Shown in pieces: positions 12,801 to 24,209 of a stretch of 64,000 nt of DNA (position 1 is the first letter of the stretch; each line of letters starts with the position of its first letter). The DNA is from Macrolepiota albuminosa (Eukaryota; Basidiomycota; Agaricomycetes; Agaricales; Agaricaceae), in NCBI GenBank assembly GCA_027475525.1, contig JAMWFC010000049.1, positions 869,297 through 933,296 on the forward strand, read 5' to 3'. The position numbers were made by a program, and so were the translations under genes. The notes under the pieces are model-generated. The model worked only from the letters and a program-made list of their open reading frames with translations, had not been told where the DNA came from and searched no databases.

Positions 12801-14730
12801 AGAAAAGCCACCCTACAATGGAGGGGAGAAAGTTAATCTTGCAGATGGTTGTGGCAGGTATGTCTCAGTACCTCACGCAAGTACAGGGTATGCCAAAACA
12901 CGTGGAAAAGCTGCTCACTAAACGAGTCAACGCATTCATGTGGGAGGGGAAGAGTCCCCTAATAAATGAACAAACTCTCTTCAAAAGGATTGAAGAAGGA
13001 GGTCGAGCTTTAATTGACATAAGGACAAGAAACAAGGCCATCAACATTATGTGGCTGAAGTCATACCTTAATTTTGGCCCCTTTAGACCACTATGGGCGC
13101 TAGTAGCGGATGCGCTCATGGCGATGAATATACCCTTGTCCGAAGGAAAAGTCGATATGCAGATAAAGCTAAATCCCTTCCTCCAATCGTGGAAATCTAG
13201 ATCCTCGAGCAAGGGCAAGATATGCCCGGATATAACAAGCCTGTTCAAGACTGCGAAAGACTTCAATGTAAGGCTAGAGAATATAGAAGTAGAAAACAAC
13301 ATAAGCATGAATATGCTGATGTGGTACCACATCGAAGCAGGCGACGCTTTTAGAATCTTCACGTCCAGGGCAAAATGCAATAGACTTTATCCATGCACCC
13401 AAGCAGCCAATCAGAATGAGCAGCTGAGCGTCTCATTTCATGGAAAGTATTGCTCTGGAATAGAGGGAAACACCCTAGACGAGATATACGCGTCCAATCC
13501 GGTAGGAGCTGGAGTGGTTTTTTCAGGAAGAGAGGACATCAGTGGGAGCACAGAATGGCTGAATATAAACTGCAACACCAAGGTCTCTGCATCCCTGATA
13601 GTGATAATTCTGGCCTCTATCAAGGGGGGCATAAACAACCCTCTGACAGTTAACTTAAGATCTAGCACAATTCTTGATCTACTGACAAAGGATATGACAA
13701 AAATAGAAGACGAGGGATTCTATGGCATACAGGACACAGGACTCCTGCATATTTTATTTGGGCGCCTCAGGATGCATAGAGCGAAGATTACCTTCTACGA
13801 CTTAACTGAGGAACCGATGTCCCACCAAGAATCCTTGGCTAAGTCCCTCGCCACCAGCGCCCTGACAGGAGACAGAATAATGACACTCCCCCCTATACTG
13901 GAAGAACTCCACCTGACTGGAGCGCGCCTCTCCAGCATGACGCAGGCCCTGGCTTATAGAACCATAAAAAGCCTGGCAGGGTGCCCGGAAAGACCTAGAA
14001 CTCGGAAGATGCTGAAAGACATCCAGCTCTACATTAAGTCCGTAGATGGAAGGTTACCGGAAGAACGGTCCATCTGGAAAGGAATCAGAAACAAAGACTT
14101 CTCTAAGAAAGTAACGTCTTTCCTGTGGAAACTGACGCACGACGCGTATAAAGTAGGCTTACATTGGGACAGGCCCTCAATGAAACAGGAACTCAAGGAT
14201 CGTGCTATATGTAAACATGATAACAACATTGACTCAATGGACCACATCCTAACCAAATGCTCGAGCCCAGGGCAAAATATAGTATGGAGCCTTGCAAGTG
14301 ATGTGTGGAAGAATAAGACAGGGGCACCTTTAGGCCCCCAGAGCCCCGCCTCGATCATTGGTAGTACAGTGCGGAAACTGGACTCTACAGACACGATCCG
14401 ATCAGCAGGCCTCACCAGACTGCTAAGGATCTTGGTAGTGGAATCAGCATACATAATTTGGGTACTGAGATGCGAACAAGTGATTAGCAGAAATGACTTG
14501 CCCTCACGACCGGTGAGGTCTCCGGGAGGTGGCGCAAGCAACTGGAGAACAGGGTAGATCTTGATCGGAAAACTGTGGTCCCCAAGTCAGGGAAGAAAGC
14601 CCAGATAGAGGCCATCCTACAAGAAACGTGGGTAGGTACTGGGCTGGAGGGTGACTCCTCACATGTCCCCGAGGACAGTCAGAGCGGGGTTTTAGTGGGT
14701 AGTGGGCTCAGCGTCGCAGGAGTGGGTTAA
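9851..14730 (+). pseudogene. LINE ORF2: endonuclease, reverse transcriptase, RNase H-like
   Basis: ATG at 9851 opens a frame with endonuclease motifs (IASLNIRGF, LVQESHL, then MAGDMNV, SRLDRIYVS and GTDHFMVS). A single in-frame TGA at 10475-10477 interrupts it; the frame then runs open to 14557. Reverse transcriptase motifs are YRPITCLNTDYKLFTKIL, NQAGFIPGRSI, LDQEKAYDKIDHEYL, GVRQGDPLS and FADDT (12473-12487). A domain near 13500-13860 (GAGVVFSGRED) looks like the RNase H of basidiomycete Tad elements. A Cys/His motif, CKHDNNIDSMDHILTKC, follows near 14209. Near 14508 the coding signal shifts frame and continues to a TAA at 14728-14730. Confidence 0.85.
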
Positions 14731-15003
14731 CTCTCCATACTGGGCCTGTAGTCCCACACTTTGTGCGTAAAGGCATTTCCTCGCGGAACTCTTTAGCTGA
14801 CCATAATTGGAACCTGGTTGGAATCCCAGGTGTTCAGCGCAGCGGGTGGGTAGGAGGCGACTATGGTGCTGCCTTCCCACTGTGAACGCTACTCCAAAAA
14901 AAAAAAAAAAAAAAAGTAAAAAAATAAGGAGTGAAAGAAGAAAGGAATGAGGGGTCCCCTGACATACACAGGCATAAGCTGTTAGAACTAATGTACTTAT
15001 TCT

Positions 15004-15190
15004 TCACCTATACAGATTAATGTAAGTTACTCATTTTCAGATCTGTATAAAGAATTAATATTAATGTTATTATACCTATACAGATTTATACCTATACAGA
15101 TTAACATAAGTTACTCATCTAGGTGTGATAGTCAGTACAGTATAAGTGTCTAATGTGTGCATTCTGACTCACCCTCAGATCTGTATAGAA
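15004..15190. repeat. Cluster of short direct and inverted repeats (CTATACAGAT)
   Basis: CCTATACAGAT or its close form occurs near 15008, 15074 and 15089, and the inverse ATCTGTATA near 15041 and 15178. Two copies continue into TAA(T/C)(G/A)TAAGTTACTCAT. Clusters like this are typical of the subterminal regions of CACTA/Plavaka-like transposons, but no element end could be defined. Confidence 0.5.
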
Positions 15191-16130
15191 AACTGAGAGT
15201 GTTGTACAGTAAGTGTATGTATTTATATGTAGTATAACAAAGGAAGGTGCAGAGAAAGGATAGACAAAGACGAACAATGGATAGAATGAAGAAAGATACC
15301 AAATGATGATACATGTGATATGTAATGTGGTGGAAGTGTGACATAAGCAATTGTTTGTCCTGTTGCTGTTTTCAGACCATGAATGTGAGCTTTTGGCAGT
15401 TTAGTTGCATTCTATGTGCCAGACATTGAAGATGAGGGACTGGTGAAGATGTGACAATATACCTATAGCAAATAATATATCATTGGAGTTTGACATGAAA
15501 TTACAATCACTTATTCATACTAGAAGCTAACTCCACATAAATCTCTTCAGAACATTGGTAAGGTCAAACTGATCAATATCATAGACAAATGAAGGCCAGT
15601 CCTTGGCTGTGATGAGATATCCAGGTTTATCCTTGCTCACATTGTCCATGAAAACTCTGTAGACTATGCAGCAATACAGAAAAGTGAATTACACAGGAAC
15701 TTACTCAGAATTGGCATCAAACTCAGCTAGTTTCTCGATAGGGCACAAGTTCCAAGCAGTAATGCGATTGTGAAAGCCTCGAAGTGCCTTGGTGCCAGTT
15801 CTGGGAATGTTAATGAGGTTGTCGTTTGAGTTCCCCTGCAAATAGTGGATGATAGCTGATTTGAGAGAGGATGTGTCATCATTTCTTGCAGAATTGCTAG
15901 TTGATTCAAGCTATAGAACACATCAATAAAATATATTGGTCAAGAAAGTGCATATATCAACGCATTTTCTTAAAAAAACAATTGTAGATCATCTGAATCC
16001 TCATTAAAACCCTTCAAAACTTCTTCTAATTGAGGCTCAAGTGTCAGAATGTCATTATACAAGAGCAAACTTTCTTCATCGCTAATTTGATTGAGGTTAA
16101 AAATGACAGAGAAAAGTATGAGTTTGTTAG
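15191..16130 (-). pseudogene. DUF6698-like gene, degenerate
   Basis: On the minus strand, exon-like segments read SDEESLLLYNDILTLEPQL (about 16085-16000), NDDTSSLKSAIIHYL and GFHNRITAWNLCPIEKLAEF (about 15880-15715). A GTAAGT donor follows, then YLITAKDWPSFVYD (about 15620-15580), HIFTSPSSSMSGT (about 15450-15410) and KAHIHGL. These match in order the layout I know for DUF6698 proteins of Agaricomycetes, a family of unknown function that is multi-copy in many genomes. In-frame stops and frame changes after 15540 show decay. Confidence 0.6.
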
Positions 16131-16500
16131 CTCACCTCTCATTTTGCTGCATCTTTATCATCAGAATATAGCTCAGATCTATAACTGGGTCTATTGAGAG
16201 TGGAATCCATCAGGCCATTTTGAGATAAATAGCCAGATAATTGTCACTGTATTTTCAATGATATTATGAGCTTTTTCTTTCAAAAAGAGAATTAATGTAT
16301 ATGTACAAACCTGTCTTTGAGTGTTGGCTTCAGGTGCTTCAGTACTTTCTGTGCATGAGTGAAAAAAATCAGAGAGCATGATGTCATTGTGGTCCAAGTC
16401 AGAAGCAAAGATAAAACATTCTGACTTTGTGACAGTCATGTCACACAGATCAGATAATTACAATCCCATTTTGTGCTTGCTGTTTCCAACTACTGCATTC
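16131..16500. other. No gene seen
   Basis: Short spacer between the DUF6698-like and Plavaka fragments, which point away from each other. Open frames on both strands are short and show no domain. Confidence 0.35.
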
Positions 16501-17387
16501 TCAATGCCTACTTGTGCTGGATGCTTTCAGAAATTTGATAGTTCTATTGCAGTCTCTACTCACTGTTGCTTTTGCACTGCTCTTAAAGCAAAGTCAACAC
16601 AGGTTCTTCAGGAGTTTCATGATCAGAGACAGAAATCAGTAGATAGTACCAACCAAAGAAAATGGCAAAATAGACATGAATATGAGAAAGAAGAAATAGT
16701 AGAGGGTAATGCAGATGTCAATCCAGTGCAGTCTTGCAATGTTAGTTTTATTTTTGCTGATTATAATGAACTTCTCAAGATTCTTTATCTTTCATTGAAC
16801 TTCCTCCTGAGCATTCTCAAATGCCTTCACCATCTCCTCATGCTTCAGAATGACCATTACATCACATCAGACTTTCTAAACAATACTGTGATATTTTTCC
16901 ACCTCCTCCACCACTTGTTGCTCATCAATTTCCTATACATGAGCCTACATCAATTTTATCAAATTATTCCTCTGACTTGGAGGAATTGCCTAGCAAAGAA
17001 TACTGTACACAGCCCAACAGCTTTGGTGTGTATCATATCTATTCAGATGGACAGCCCTTCTTTACACCTAATGAATCTTATAATATTTCACATGTCTCAA
17101 ATTCTCCAAACTTTGTGACAACTCCCTGTACAACTGATAATCATTGATCATGGTGGAGTCCACTTGACTCATCACCTGATACTGCCAAGACATCATATTT
17201 TGCTCCTTTCCCAAATGCCACAGTTTTTTTACTAAAGAACTGGCAAACTACTGGTTCTAACCTCAAATCTGATGAACACCTGTTTTGCAGTCCCTGGGCA
17301 TTTTTGATGCCCACACCTTATGAGTTGCATGAAACTATGCCTGGAATGAATGAGGCGGTCAGGATCCATATGGATCACATGCATGAC
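16501..17387 (+). pseudogene. Plavaka transposase, N-terminal fragment (second copy)
   Basis: The segment begins MPTCAGCFQKF with a later CCFCTAL, fitting the zinc-binding N-terminus of Plavaka proteins. It ends (about 17170-17387) with FAPFPNATVFLLKNWQ, nearly the same as the minus-strand copy at 5880-5790, so two members of one family lie about 11 kb apart in opposite orientation. The frame is broken after 17118. The B-type LTR at 17388 cuts it off; the continuation is not found on the far side of gypsy B at 33704. Confidence 0.65.
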
Positions 17388-17886
17388 TGTAAGGGCAACC
17401 TCTAGAGGCTGTGGCTCAGTCACACAGCTGGCAGAGGGAGATCCAAAGTGTATTAGAATATATACTGACAATATCAAGGTAGCTACTCACCTGGCAGAGG
17501 GAGATTCAAAGAGAACAAGTCTAGGGATTCCCTATGCCAGGTTGGACGCTTCTGAGGCCTCTGAAGCGTGGGAAACAACTGTACAGTACAACAAAACCTT
17601 AAAAACTCGAAAATTGCCTACACAAACACTTGTACAAATAAGGGGCAAACTCTAGCAAACTCTGGCTTATATAAGCGGTCTGGAAGCGGTGCTGAGTGGG
17701 CCCACACTTGTCTGAATGGTGGCTAAAGAACCAGAGCATCTCAAGGGCTGAGAGTTGTACTGACAGATAGTGTTGAAAGAATAGAAACAGTAAAATGAAA
17801 TAATGTCAGAAGAAATAAGAGAATGAATGGAAGGAGAGTGAAGAGATAAGAAGTGAGAAAAGGAAGAAATGAGGAGTCCCCTGACA
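17388..17886 (-). repeat. 3' LTR of gypsy B
   Basis: 499 bp, TGTAAGGG...CCTGACA on the plus strand. On the coding strand it is preceded by the polypurine tract AGAGGGGGGGTGA (about 17899-17887). It matches the solo LTR at 6411 and, in its right 189 bp, the remnant at 33515-33703. Confidence 0.88.
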
Positions 17887-17897
17887 TCACCCCCCCT

Positions 17898-18380
17898 CTA
17901 GAGCACGGTGTCTCGACGTGCTGGATAGAAGTAGTTCTGGATGGCCTGGTCTACCTTGGAAAGAGAATAGAGGCCTCTGATTGCCCAGGGAGCATTGGGA
18001 TGCTGTTGATAGAATTCCCGGACTAAGGCAGGGGCATGGACATTCTCTTGTGGCTCCCAGGAGATGTCCTCGATTCCGTAGCCCTTCCACTTGACCTTGA
18101 ACTGAAGCTTGTTCCTAAAGAGTCGGCTGTCTAGGATCCGTTCCACTTCGTACTCTTCTTGGTTGTTCACCAGAACTGGTGGTGGAGGTGGCTGTGGACG
18201 CCGACCTGGGATTGGATCCTCTGGGGCTGGAGAAAGCTTTACCACATTGAAGACTGGATGGAGTCGACTCATTCCACTAGGCAGCTTGAGTCGATAGGCA
18301 AGTGGGCCTACCTGCCGTACTATAGGAAAGGGTCCTAGACGACGGTGAGAGAGCTTCTGAGAAGGTTGGGTGGTAGCAAT
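17898..18380 (-). pseudogene. Gypsy B pol C-terminus: integrase tail and chromodomain
   Basis: On the minus strand the sequence continues the integrase cut at 28900. It reads SHRRLGPFPIV and LHPVFNVVKL (the GPY/F-like tail), then a chromodomain: YEVERILDSR, FKVKWKGYG, SWEPQENV. It ends at the stop just before the polypurine tract. Joining across the gypsy A insertion restores the usual order DRVYLDASDI then TTQPSQKLSHRRLGPF. Chromodomains guide integration to marked chromatin in this group. Confidence 0.85.
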
Positions 18381-19047
18381 TGTCAGGTTCCGCTGAGTCG
18401 GGGGCCTTCCGGGAAAGCGATCGCCCTTACAATGCGGACTTGACCTACGGATACTCGGGTGTCTGGAACTCTGGGGTTCAAGACGTGGACAGGGGAATCC
18501 TGGGGAAGGGGATTTGGTCCGGGGGTTTTGGGTGGTAAGTAGCTGGGGAGTTCGGGTGGGGGTCGAGTCGTGAAGTGCGTACCAATCTTAGAGCACGCAA
18601 GTATTCAAGCGTGCCAGTCAAAAGCGTGCCAGTCAATGCGTACCAGTCAAGCAGAGGGCACGCAACAATCCAAGTAAAGCAATGTAATATCAAGACTAGC
18701 GAATACAACAGGGAACTATGCTATAAGTACTACGGGACCGGGTCTCGGGGTTCCGGGATGTCTGGGATGGGTTCCGGGGGTCATTGAGTAGCGGCAGGGG
18801 CTGCATACCGGGATCACACGTGTGGGGCGCGGGTGGAGCCGTGATGCGTGATGCGTGATGGCCGGAAACGAGTCGTGTGATCCGATCGTTGATCAGGGCT
18901 GGAGGTGGCTGATGGCGGTCCTTGATGCGTGTGATGGCAGTGTTGGCAGTTGTGATGGTGGGGCGTGTCCTGTGGGGTCGGAGGGAGGGTCCCGGATGGT
19001 GTCCCAGGGGTGTCCCAGGGTGGGCCCGGAGGAGAGGGGTCGTGACA
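18381..19047 (-). repeat. 3' LTR of gypsy A
   Basis: 667 bp, TGTCAGGTTCC to TCGTGACA on the plus strand. Compared with the 5' LTR it lacks 46 bp that lie between two copies of GTCGTGAA (28385 and 28431), a typical slippage or recombination deletion. Because the opposite-strand gene starts 134 bp beyond it, this LTR could also act as that gene's promoter. Confidence 0.9.
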
Positions 19048-19181
19048 TCACCCCCCCTTCAGCGCCGAGACCCTCCGAGGCGCGCGTAGCCGGTGGTCCG
19101 GACCGGGGTCCAACTGTGGGATCTGGCACCTGACTCGCCACGTATCAAAAAAATTTTTTTTTTTACTGTCAAGTTCAACCA

Positions 19182-20814
19182 TGTCGCGTACGTCAACGCA
19201 TTCCCTGACGCCCCCGCAAACCAACGAGGTCGCGCCCCTCATGGCTTGGGAAGCCCAGGATGCACGGTACTGAGCCCGTCAAGACCAGAAGCGCGTGGCA
19301 GCGCTCGTGCAGCAACGTGAGTGTTTCCCGTGCCGCTCGCTTGTTGCTACTGACCTTCTTTTTTCAGAACAACAAAACATTCCTGCCCTGGAGGCGGGTC
19401 CCAGTCAGCTCTCGGCACGTCCACCCGATGCGGCCCCTGGTCCTTCTTTGGGGCCAGGTCGTGGCCGTCCCGCCCCCACCTTCATGCAGATGACCGTGCG
19501 TCCCCCTCGCCCTCCTCTGCGGCCTCGATTAACCGCCCCTCGATTTTGTCGCTCCGGGATGGCGGTAGGGACGGTGACAGTGGTCCCAGACGACCGGCGC
19601 ATCGTGTGGGCAGATGTGTCGCAGGAGGTTTTTGTGGAGGCTTTGGAGAGGCCCCGGGGGTTGCCTGCCCACAGCTGGTGTGTGAGCAATGGGCCGGTAA
19701 GTGGGTTCTTACCTCGGGTCTCCTGGCTGACTCTGGAGCCGCAGTGTCTGCACTGCGCCCGCTGGCTGGTGCCCTGCTTATTCGAGGCCCTGGTGCCCTT
19801 GTCCCGCTGGGACACTTCCATGTGCGAGGCGTGCCGCCTCAACCACGAGCAGTGTTCCATGTCGGCGCTGTGGAGGGTGCAATGCGTCGCACGGGAGCAG
19901 GGGTGGCCGTTGGCGGGGGTCACTCAGAGGATGGGGGTTGAGGAGCGGAACTGGGTGGTGGAGCCGGTAGAGGGGGCGGAGCCGGGGTTGGAGTCGGTGG
20001 GGGAGGCGCCCCATGGGGGGTCGGGGGGCCAGGGGGTTGTCTGGGTGGTGGGCTGGGCCCGTCCTGTGGTCCTGATCACGCGTTGGGCGACCTGGGCCGG
20101 GACCGGGAGTCACGAGGGTCGTGGGGGGCGTCCCAACAAGGGGAAGAGACGGGTGTCGCCCAGTCCCTCCCTGGGGCCCTCCAAGAGGGTGCGTCTGCCT
20201 CTGAGGACCCCATCCCCGGTCTCCCCCCCGCGCTTGTCCCCTGCGGAGTTCTCCCCCTTGTCCGGGAGACTCCTGGTTGGCGACTTCGAGGCTTTGCAAG
20301 AGCGGGCCGGGCATGAACAGGAGGGTCACGAGGAGGGGGTGAGAGAGGGGGCGGCAGCCAGGAGAGGTCTGGAGGAGGGTCGGGAGGGGATGGTCCGGGA
20401 CCTGGGAGAGGCCAGGGTCGCCCGAGGAGAAGCGGAGGCTGAGCTAGAGGCGTTGCGGGTGAGGCTGGGGCAAGGGGTAGGGCTCCTGGGAATTCCGGGG
20501 TTGGTGGAGGACTTGCATCGGGACGTAGTGATGGCCCGCATGGCCATGCTAAGTGAGTCTCTCTTTTCCTTGGGTTTGGTCCCCTAATGATGCGTCCAGG
20601 CTGGGCCCGGGAGCATTGTTTGCTCCTGGACGGGGTGGCCGTGGCGCTGGCATCGCTACAGGAGGGCCAGTGTCTGGAGATGACGACCCCCGGGGTGGAG
20701 CGAGGCCTCGACTTGCTGGGGCGGGTGGTATCGGCGCACCGGCGGAGGAATGTGCCCACCTCTGGTTCGTGGTTCGAGAGGATATTGGACGAGGGCGAAC
20801 TTCTCCCGTCCTAG
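19182..20814 (+). CDS. Spliced accessory gene on the opposite strand of gypsy A
   Basis: The gene starts at ATG 19182 (MSRTSTHSLTPP). A 48-49 bp GT-AG intron lies at about 19319-19367, a long exon follows to about 20550, then a second intron (GTGAGT...CCAG, about 20552-20598) and a last exon ending TAG 20812-20814. The product is about 490 residues. It has a Pro/Arg-rich start, a Cys/His region (CLHC, then CEACRLNHEQC: C-x2-C-x3-H-x3-C, about 19748-19858) that could bind zinc, a basic patch (NKGKRR), an Ala/Glu/Arg-rich predicted coiled coil (about 20290-20480), and a hydrophobic C-terminal helix region. One TGA at 19271-19273 interrupts the first exon. The function is unknown; I recognise no characterised family. 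Its N-terminus recurs at 1-71. Confidence 0.6.
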
Positions 20815-21189
20815 GAGCAGTTGGCGGAGGAGGCACTGCAGGAACATGGTCTGGGGGGAATGGGGGAGGGGTTCCGAGGTTGGCCCGGGAAGGTGGGGGA
20901 GGGAGGTGAGGCGGAGGGGGAGGGGGATCCGGGGCCCCAATATTAGGGGTCCTCTTTTTCTTATCGCCGGTCTTGGTACTTTGTAGAGTAATGTAATTCG
21001 TAGCTGTATATACTTGGACTGCCGGAGTAAGTAAAAGCGAGTAAGAGATTAGTGAAGAGTTGGAAAGAGACCTTGCCCTGACTCCGGGGTGCTACTACGA
21101 GAGAAGGTACTAAGGAGGGGGTAAGATCTAGAAAGTGAAAACAGAAAATATACATGGAAGTTGAATCCCTACTGAGCCCAGAGGTGGGG

Positions 21190-24100
21190 GTTACGCCCAC
21201 TACTGCCGTCTGTGAGTCCTGCGCCCGGGAAGGTCATTTCCCAGGTGCTGTTGTTGGAAGTCCCGGAGTTTGTCGAGGGCACCTTTGAGGTTTCCGCGCA
21301 GCTCCCAAGTGTCGTCTTCCGGGCCGTATCCCTTCCACCATACGAGGAAGTGGAGTCATCCACGAATATCCCAGGAGTCAAGGATTTCTTCAACCTCATA
21401 GTGGTACTCGTCCTCAACCTCGACCAGGGGAGGGGCTTGGGGCGTCGTTCGGGGAAAGGATCTGGGGGGTGCCGTTCCAGGAGGCGGACATGGAATACCG
21501 GGTGCAGACCATTTAGTCCCGGGGGGAGCTCGATCTTGTAGGCGTGGGATGAGACCTTCTTCAGTATTTTGAATGGGCCGAGGCGCTTGTGATCAAGTTT
21601 TGGGGAGGGCCGGCAGGTGCGGAGGTGGCGTCAATCTAACCATACCTTTGTCCCAGGGGCCCAGTCGGGGGTGTCTTCCTGTTTCCGGTCGGCGTGTTTC
21701 ACATAGGCCCGGTTTGCGGTGTCGATCTCTTCCCAGAGAAACTTGTGAAGGGATTGGAGATCCTGGGCAACCTCATGGGCGGCGTGCGACAGGATGTCCC
21801 AGAGCGAGAGTGTCAGTCAAGGCTGGTATCCCTTGTTGGCAAAGAAGGGGGATACCCTGGTGGCAGAGTGCAGCGTGTTGTTGTAGGTGAACTTGGCCAG
21901 GGGGAGCTCGGCGCGCCAGTCATCCTGCAGGTAGTTGACGTACAGTCGGAGGTACTGCTCGAGAGACTAGTTGACCCTTTCAGTTTGGCTGTCAGTTTCG
22001 GGGTGGTAGGCGGTAGAGAGGTTAGTCTTTACTTCAAGTGCCTTACACAGGGAGGTCCAAAACTTGGACACGAAGAGGGGGCCATGGTCGGAGACAATGT
22101 CGTCCGGAAGTCCATGTTTGGTGAAGACGTGCTCAAGGAACAGCTGGGCGAAGTCTGGGGCGGTGTCCGTGGTGTGGCAGGGTAGGAAGATACCCTGTTT
22201 GGTTAGCCTGCACACAACGACAAGAATGGCATCGAACCCTTCAGATTTCAGGAGTTCGACAATGTGGTCCAGGGATATGGAGGACCAAGGGCGTCGTCCG
22301 ACTGGCAGGGGTTTGAGGAGTCCGTAGGGTTGGTGTCAGGGGACCTTGGCCCGGAGGCAGGGTTCACATGATCAAATGTAGTGGATCACGTCCTTCTTCA
22401 ACCCTGGCCAAAAGTAAGTCCGGGAGATCAGCTGGAGAGTCTTACGTATTCCAGGATGTCCCCAGAGCTTGTGGTCGTGGTGTTGACAGAGGACGTCGTA
22501 GCAGAGTTGGGCGTGATCCGGGACGTAGATGCGGCTGTCCCAGAGGAGGAGTTTTTTGTCGGGGGACAAGGAGAAGGTGGGGTCCCAGTCAGTTCTGTCG
22601 GAAGGGTTTCGGGGGTCGTGATCGGTGAAGTACTTGTCTCGGGGAGTGCGGTGGATCTGGTTCAGGGTTCCTTCGTTGTTTAAGATCAGTACGGCATTCA
22701 GATGTTCGGGAGGGATCACCATGCGATGATTGAACGCATTGCGTTCCGCCTCGAACGACTTCTTGGGATAGACGTCCGGTCGGCGGGTGAGGGCATTGGG
22801 TTTGGCTCCGAGTCGTCCTGGGCGGTACTGGATCATGAAGTCGTATTCCGAGAGGACCTCGGACCATCAGGCCTGCCGTCAACTAAGCTGTTTGGTCATG
22901 GTGAAGTACTGCAGGTTGTTGTGATCCGAGTAGACCTGAATCCGGTGCCAGGCTCCCTCGAGGTAGGCTCGCCATTGCTTGAAGGCTTCGACGATGGTGA
23001 GGAGCTCCTTGTCGTAGATGTCGTAGTTGAGCTCGGTGTCGATCATGGACCAGGTGTAGAAGGCAACTGGCCGGGGCTCCCCTCCATCAGGTTCCATCTG
23101 TGAGAGGATCCTGGCGATGGCGTAGTCGGAGGTGTCGCATTCCAGGATAATCAGGAGGGTTGGGTCGTAGTGCCGGAGTACGGGGGTGGTCGTGAAAGCC
23201 TCCTTCAGCAGATTAAGGACACTCTGGCACTTACTGTCCCAGTTCCAGGCAACGTCCTTGCGCGTGAGCCGGTTGAGGGGTTTCATGATACCGGAGTAGT
23301 TATCTATGAACCTCCGGTAGAAGTTAGCAAAACCCAAGAAAGATTGTACTTCCTACCTTGACGTTCCAGGGCTGCGGCCAGTTGACGATGGCCTCGACCT
23401 TGTGGGGGTCCATGCAAACGCCGTTTGGGGATACGATGACGCCAAGATACTCAACCTCTTCCATATGGAATGAACACTTCTCGGGCTTGGCGTGGAAGTT
23501 GTGCTCCCGGAGGCGTTCGAGGACTTGCTGGACATGCTTCTGGTGATCCTCTGGTGAGTCGGAATAGATGAGGATGTCGTCCAGGTAGACGATCATGAAG
23601 ACGTTGCTCATGTCATGGAAGATGTCGTTCATGAAGTATTGGAATGTGGCGGGGGAGTTAGTCATTCCGAAAGGCATCACAAGGTACTCAAACAGACCAT
23701 ACCGTGTGCGGAATGCAGTTTTCCACTCGTGTCCCGGGGCGATGCGGACGTTGTTGTAACCGGAGCAGAGGTCGATTTTCGTGTAAACCTTGGCACTGTG
23801 GAGTCGATCGACCAGATTGCCAATGAGCAGGAGCGGGTAGCGGTTCTTCTTGGTGATCTTATTGAGTCCCTGGTAGTTGACACAGAGCCAGAGCGAGCCG
23901 TCCTTCTTCTTGGCGAATAGAACTGGGGCTCCAGCAGCAGAGGCAGAGGGTCGGAGGAATCCCTTACCAAGCATTTCATCGGGGTAGTCCTTGAGGGCCT
24001 GGAGTTTGACTTCCGACATGTTGTATACCTTGCAGAAGGGGGGGGGCAGCTCCTTCCTCGAGGTCGATGGTGTGGTCATAGGGGCGGTGCAGGGGGATTT

Positions 24101-24209
24101 CCTTGGCGTCTCCTTTGGAGAATACGTCAGCGAACTCATGATACTCCGGGGGAACTACTTCTCGGAGGATCTGCTCCTCGGACTTCCTTTCCAGGGGAAT
24201 AGCGTCCCC
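21190..24209 (-). pseudogene. Gypsy A pol: RT, RNase H, integrase, chromodomain (broken)
   Basis: Minus strand. Reverse transcriptase: [48 protein letters not shown], and YLDD (about 23578-23589). RNase H follows after a frameshift near 23350 (CDTSDYAIARILSQ, YDKELLTIVEAF). Integrase: the zinc motif has its His pair in HHDHKLWGHPG and its Cys pair in CEPC; the core has SDHGPLFVSKF and HPETDSQTERVN. Chromodomain at about 21420-21200: [19 protein letters not shown]. Stops at 22879, 22372, 22336 and 21356 are TGA, and 21967 is TAG. The protein is not made whole from this copy. Confidence 0.85.

Larger units (their letters stand above)
6886..14921 (+). mobile_element. Full-length LINE (Tad1-like), 8.0 kb
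   Basis: A non-LTR retrotransposon with a 5' leader (6886-7526), a gag-like ORF1 with zinc knuckle, a 410-bp spacer, and ORF2 with apurinic endonuclease, reverse transcriptase, RNase H-like and zinc-finger regions. It has a 3' UTR and an A-rich tail (14896-14921). AAATAAGGAGTG flanks it at 6874-6885 and 14922-14933, a 12-bp target-site duplication, so it was inserted whole into the solo B-type LTR. Frameshifts in ORF1 and at the end of ORF2, plus one TGA in the endonuclease, make this copy inactive. Confidence 0.9.

Noticed and set aside
15004..15190. CRISPR-like array
   Set aside because: The units occur in both orientations at irregular spacing, and the genome is clearly eukaryotic.
19778..20759. 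Long minus-strand Pro/Arg-rich open frames opposite the accessory gene
   Set aside because: They are shadows of the GC-rich plus-strand gene; they lack introns or domains and overlap each other in several frames.
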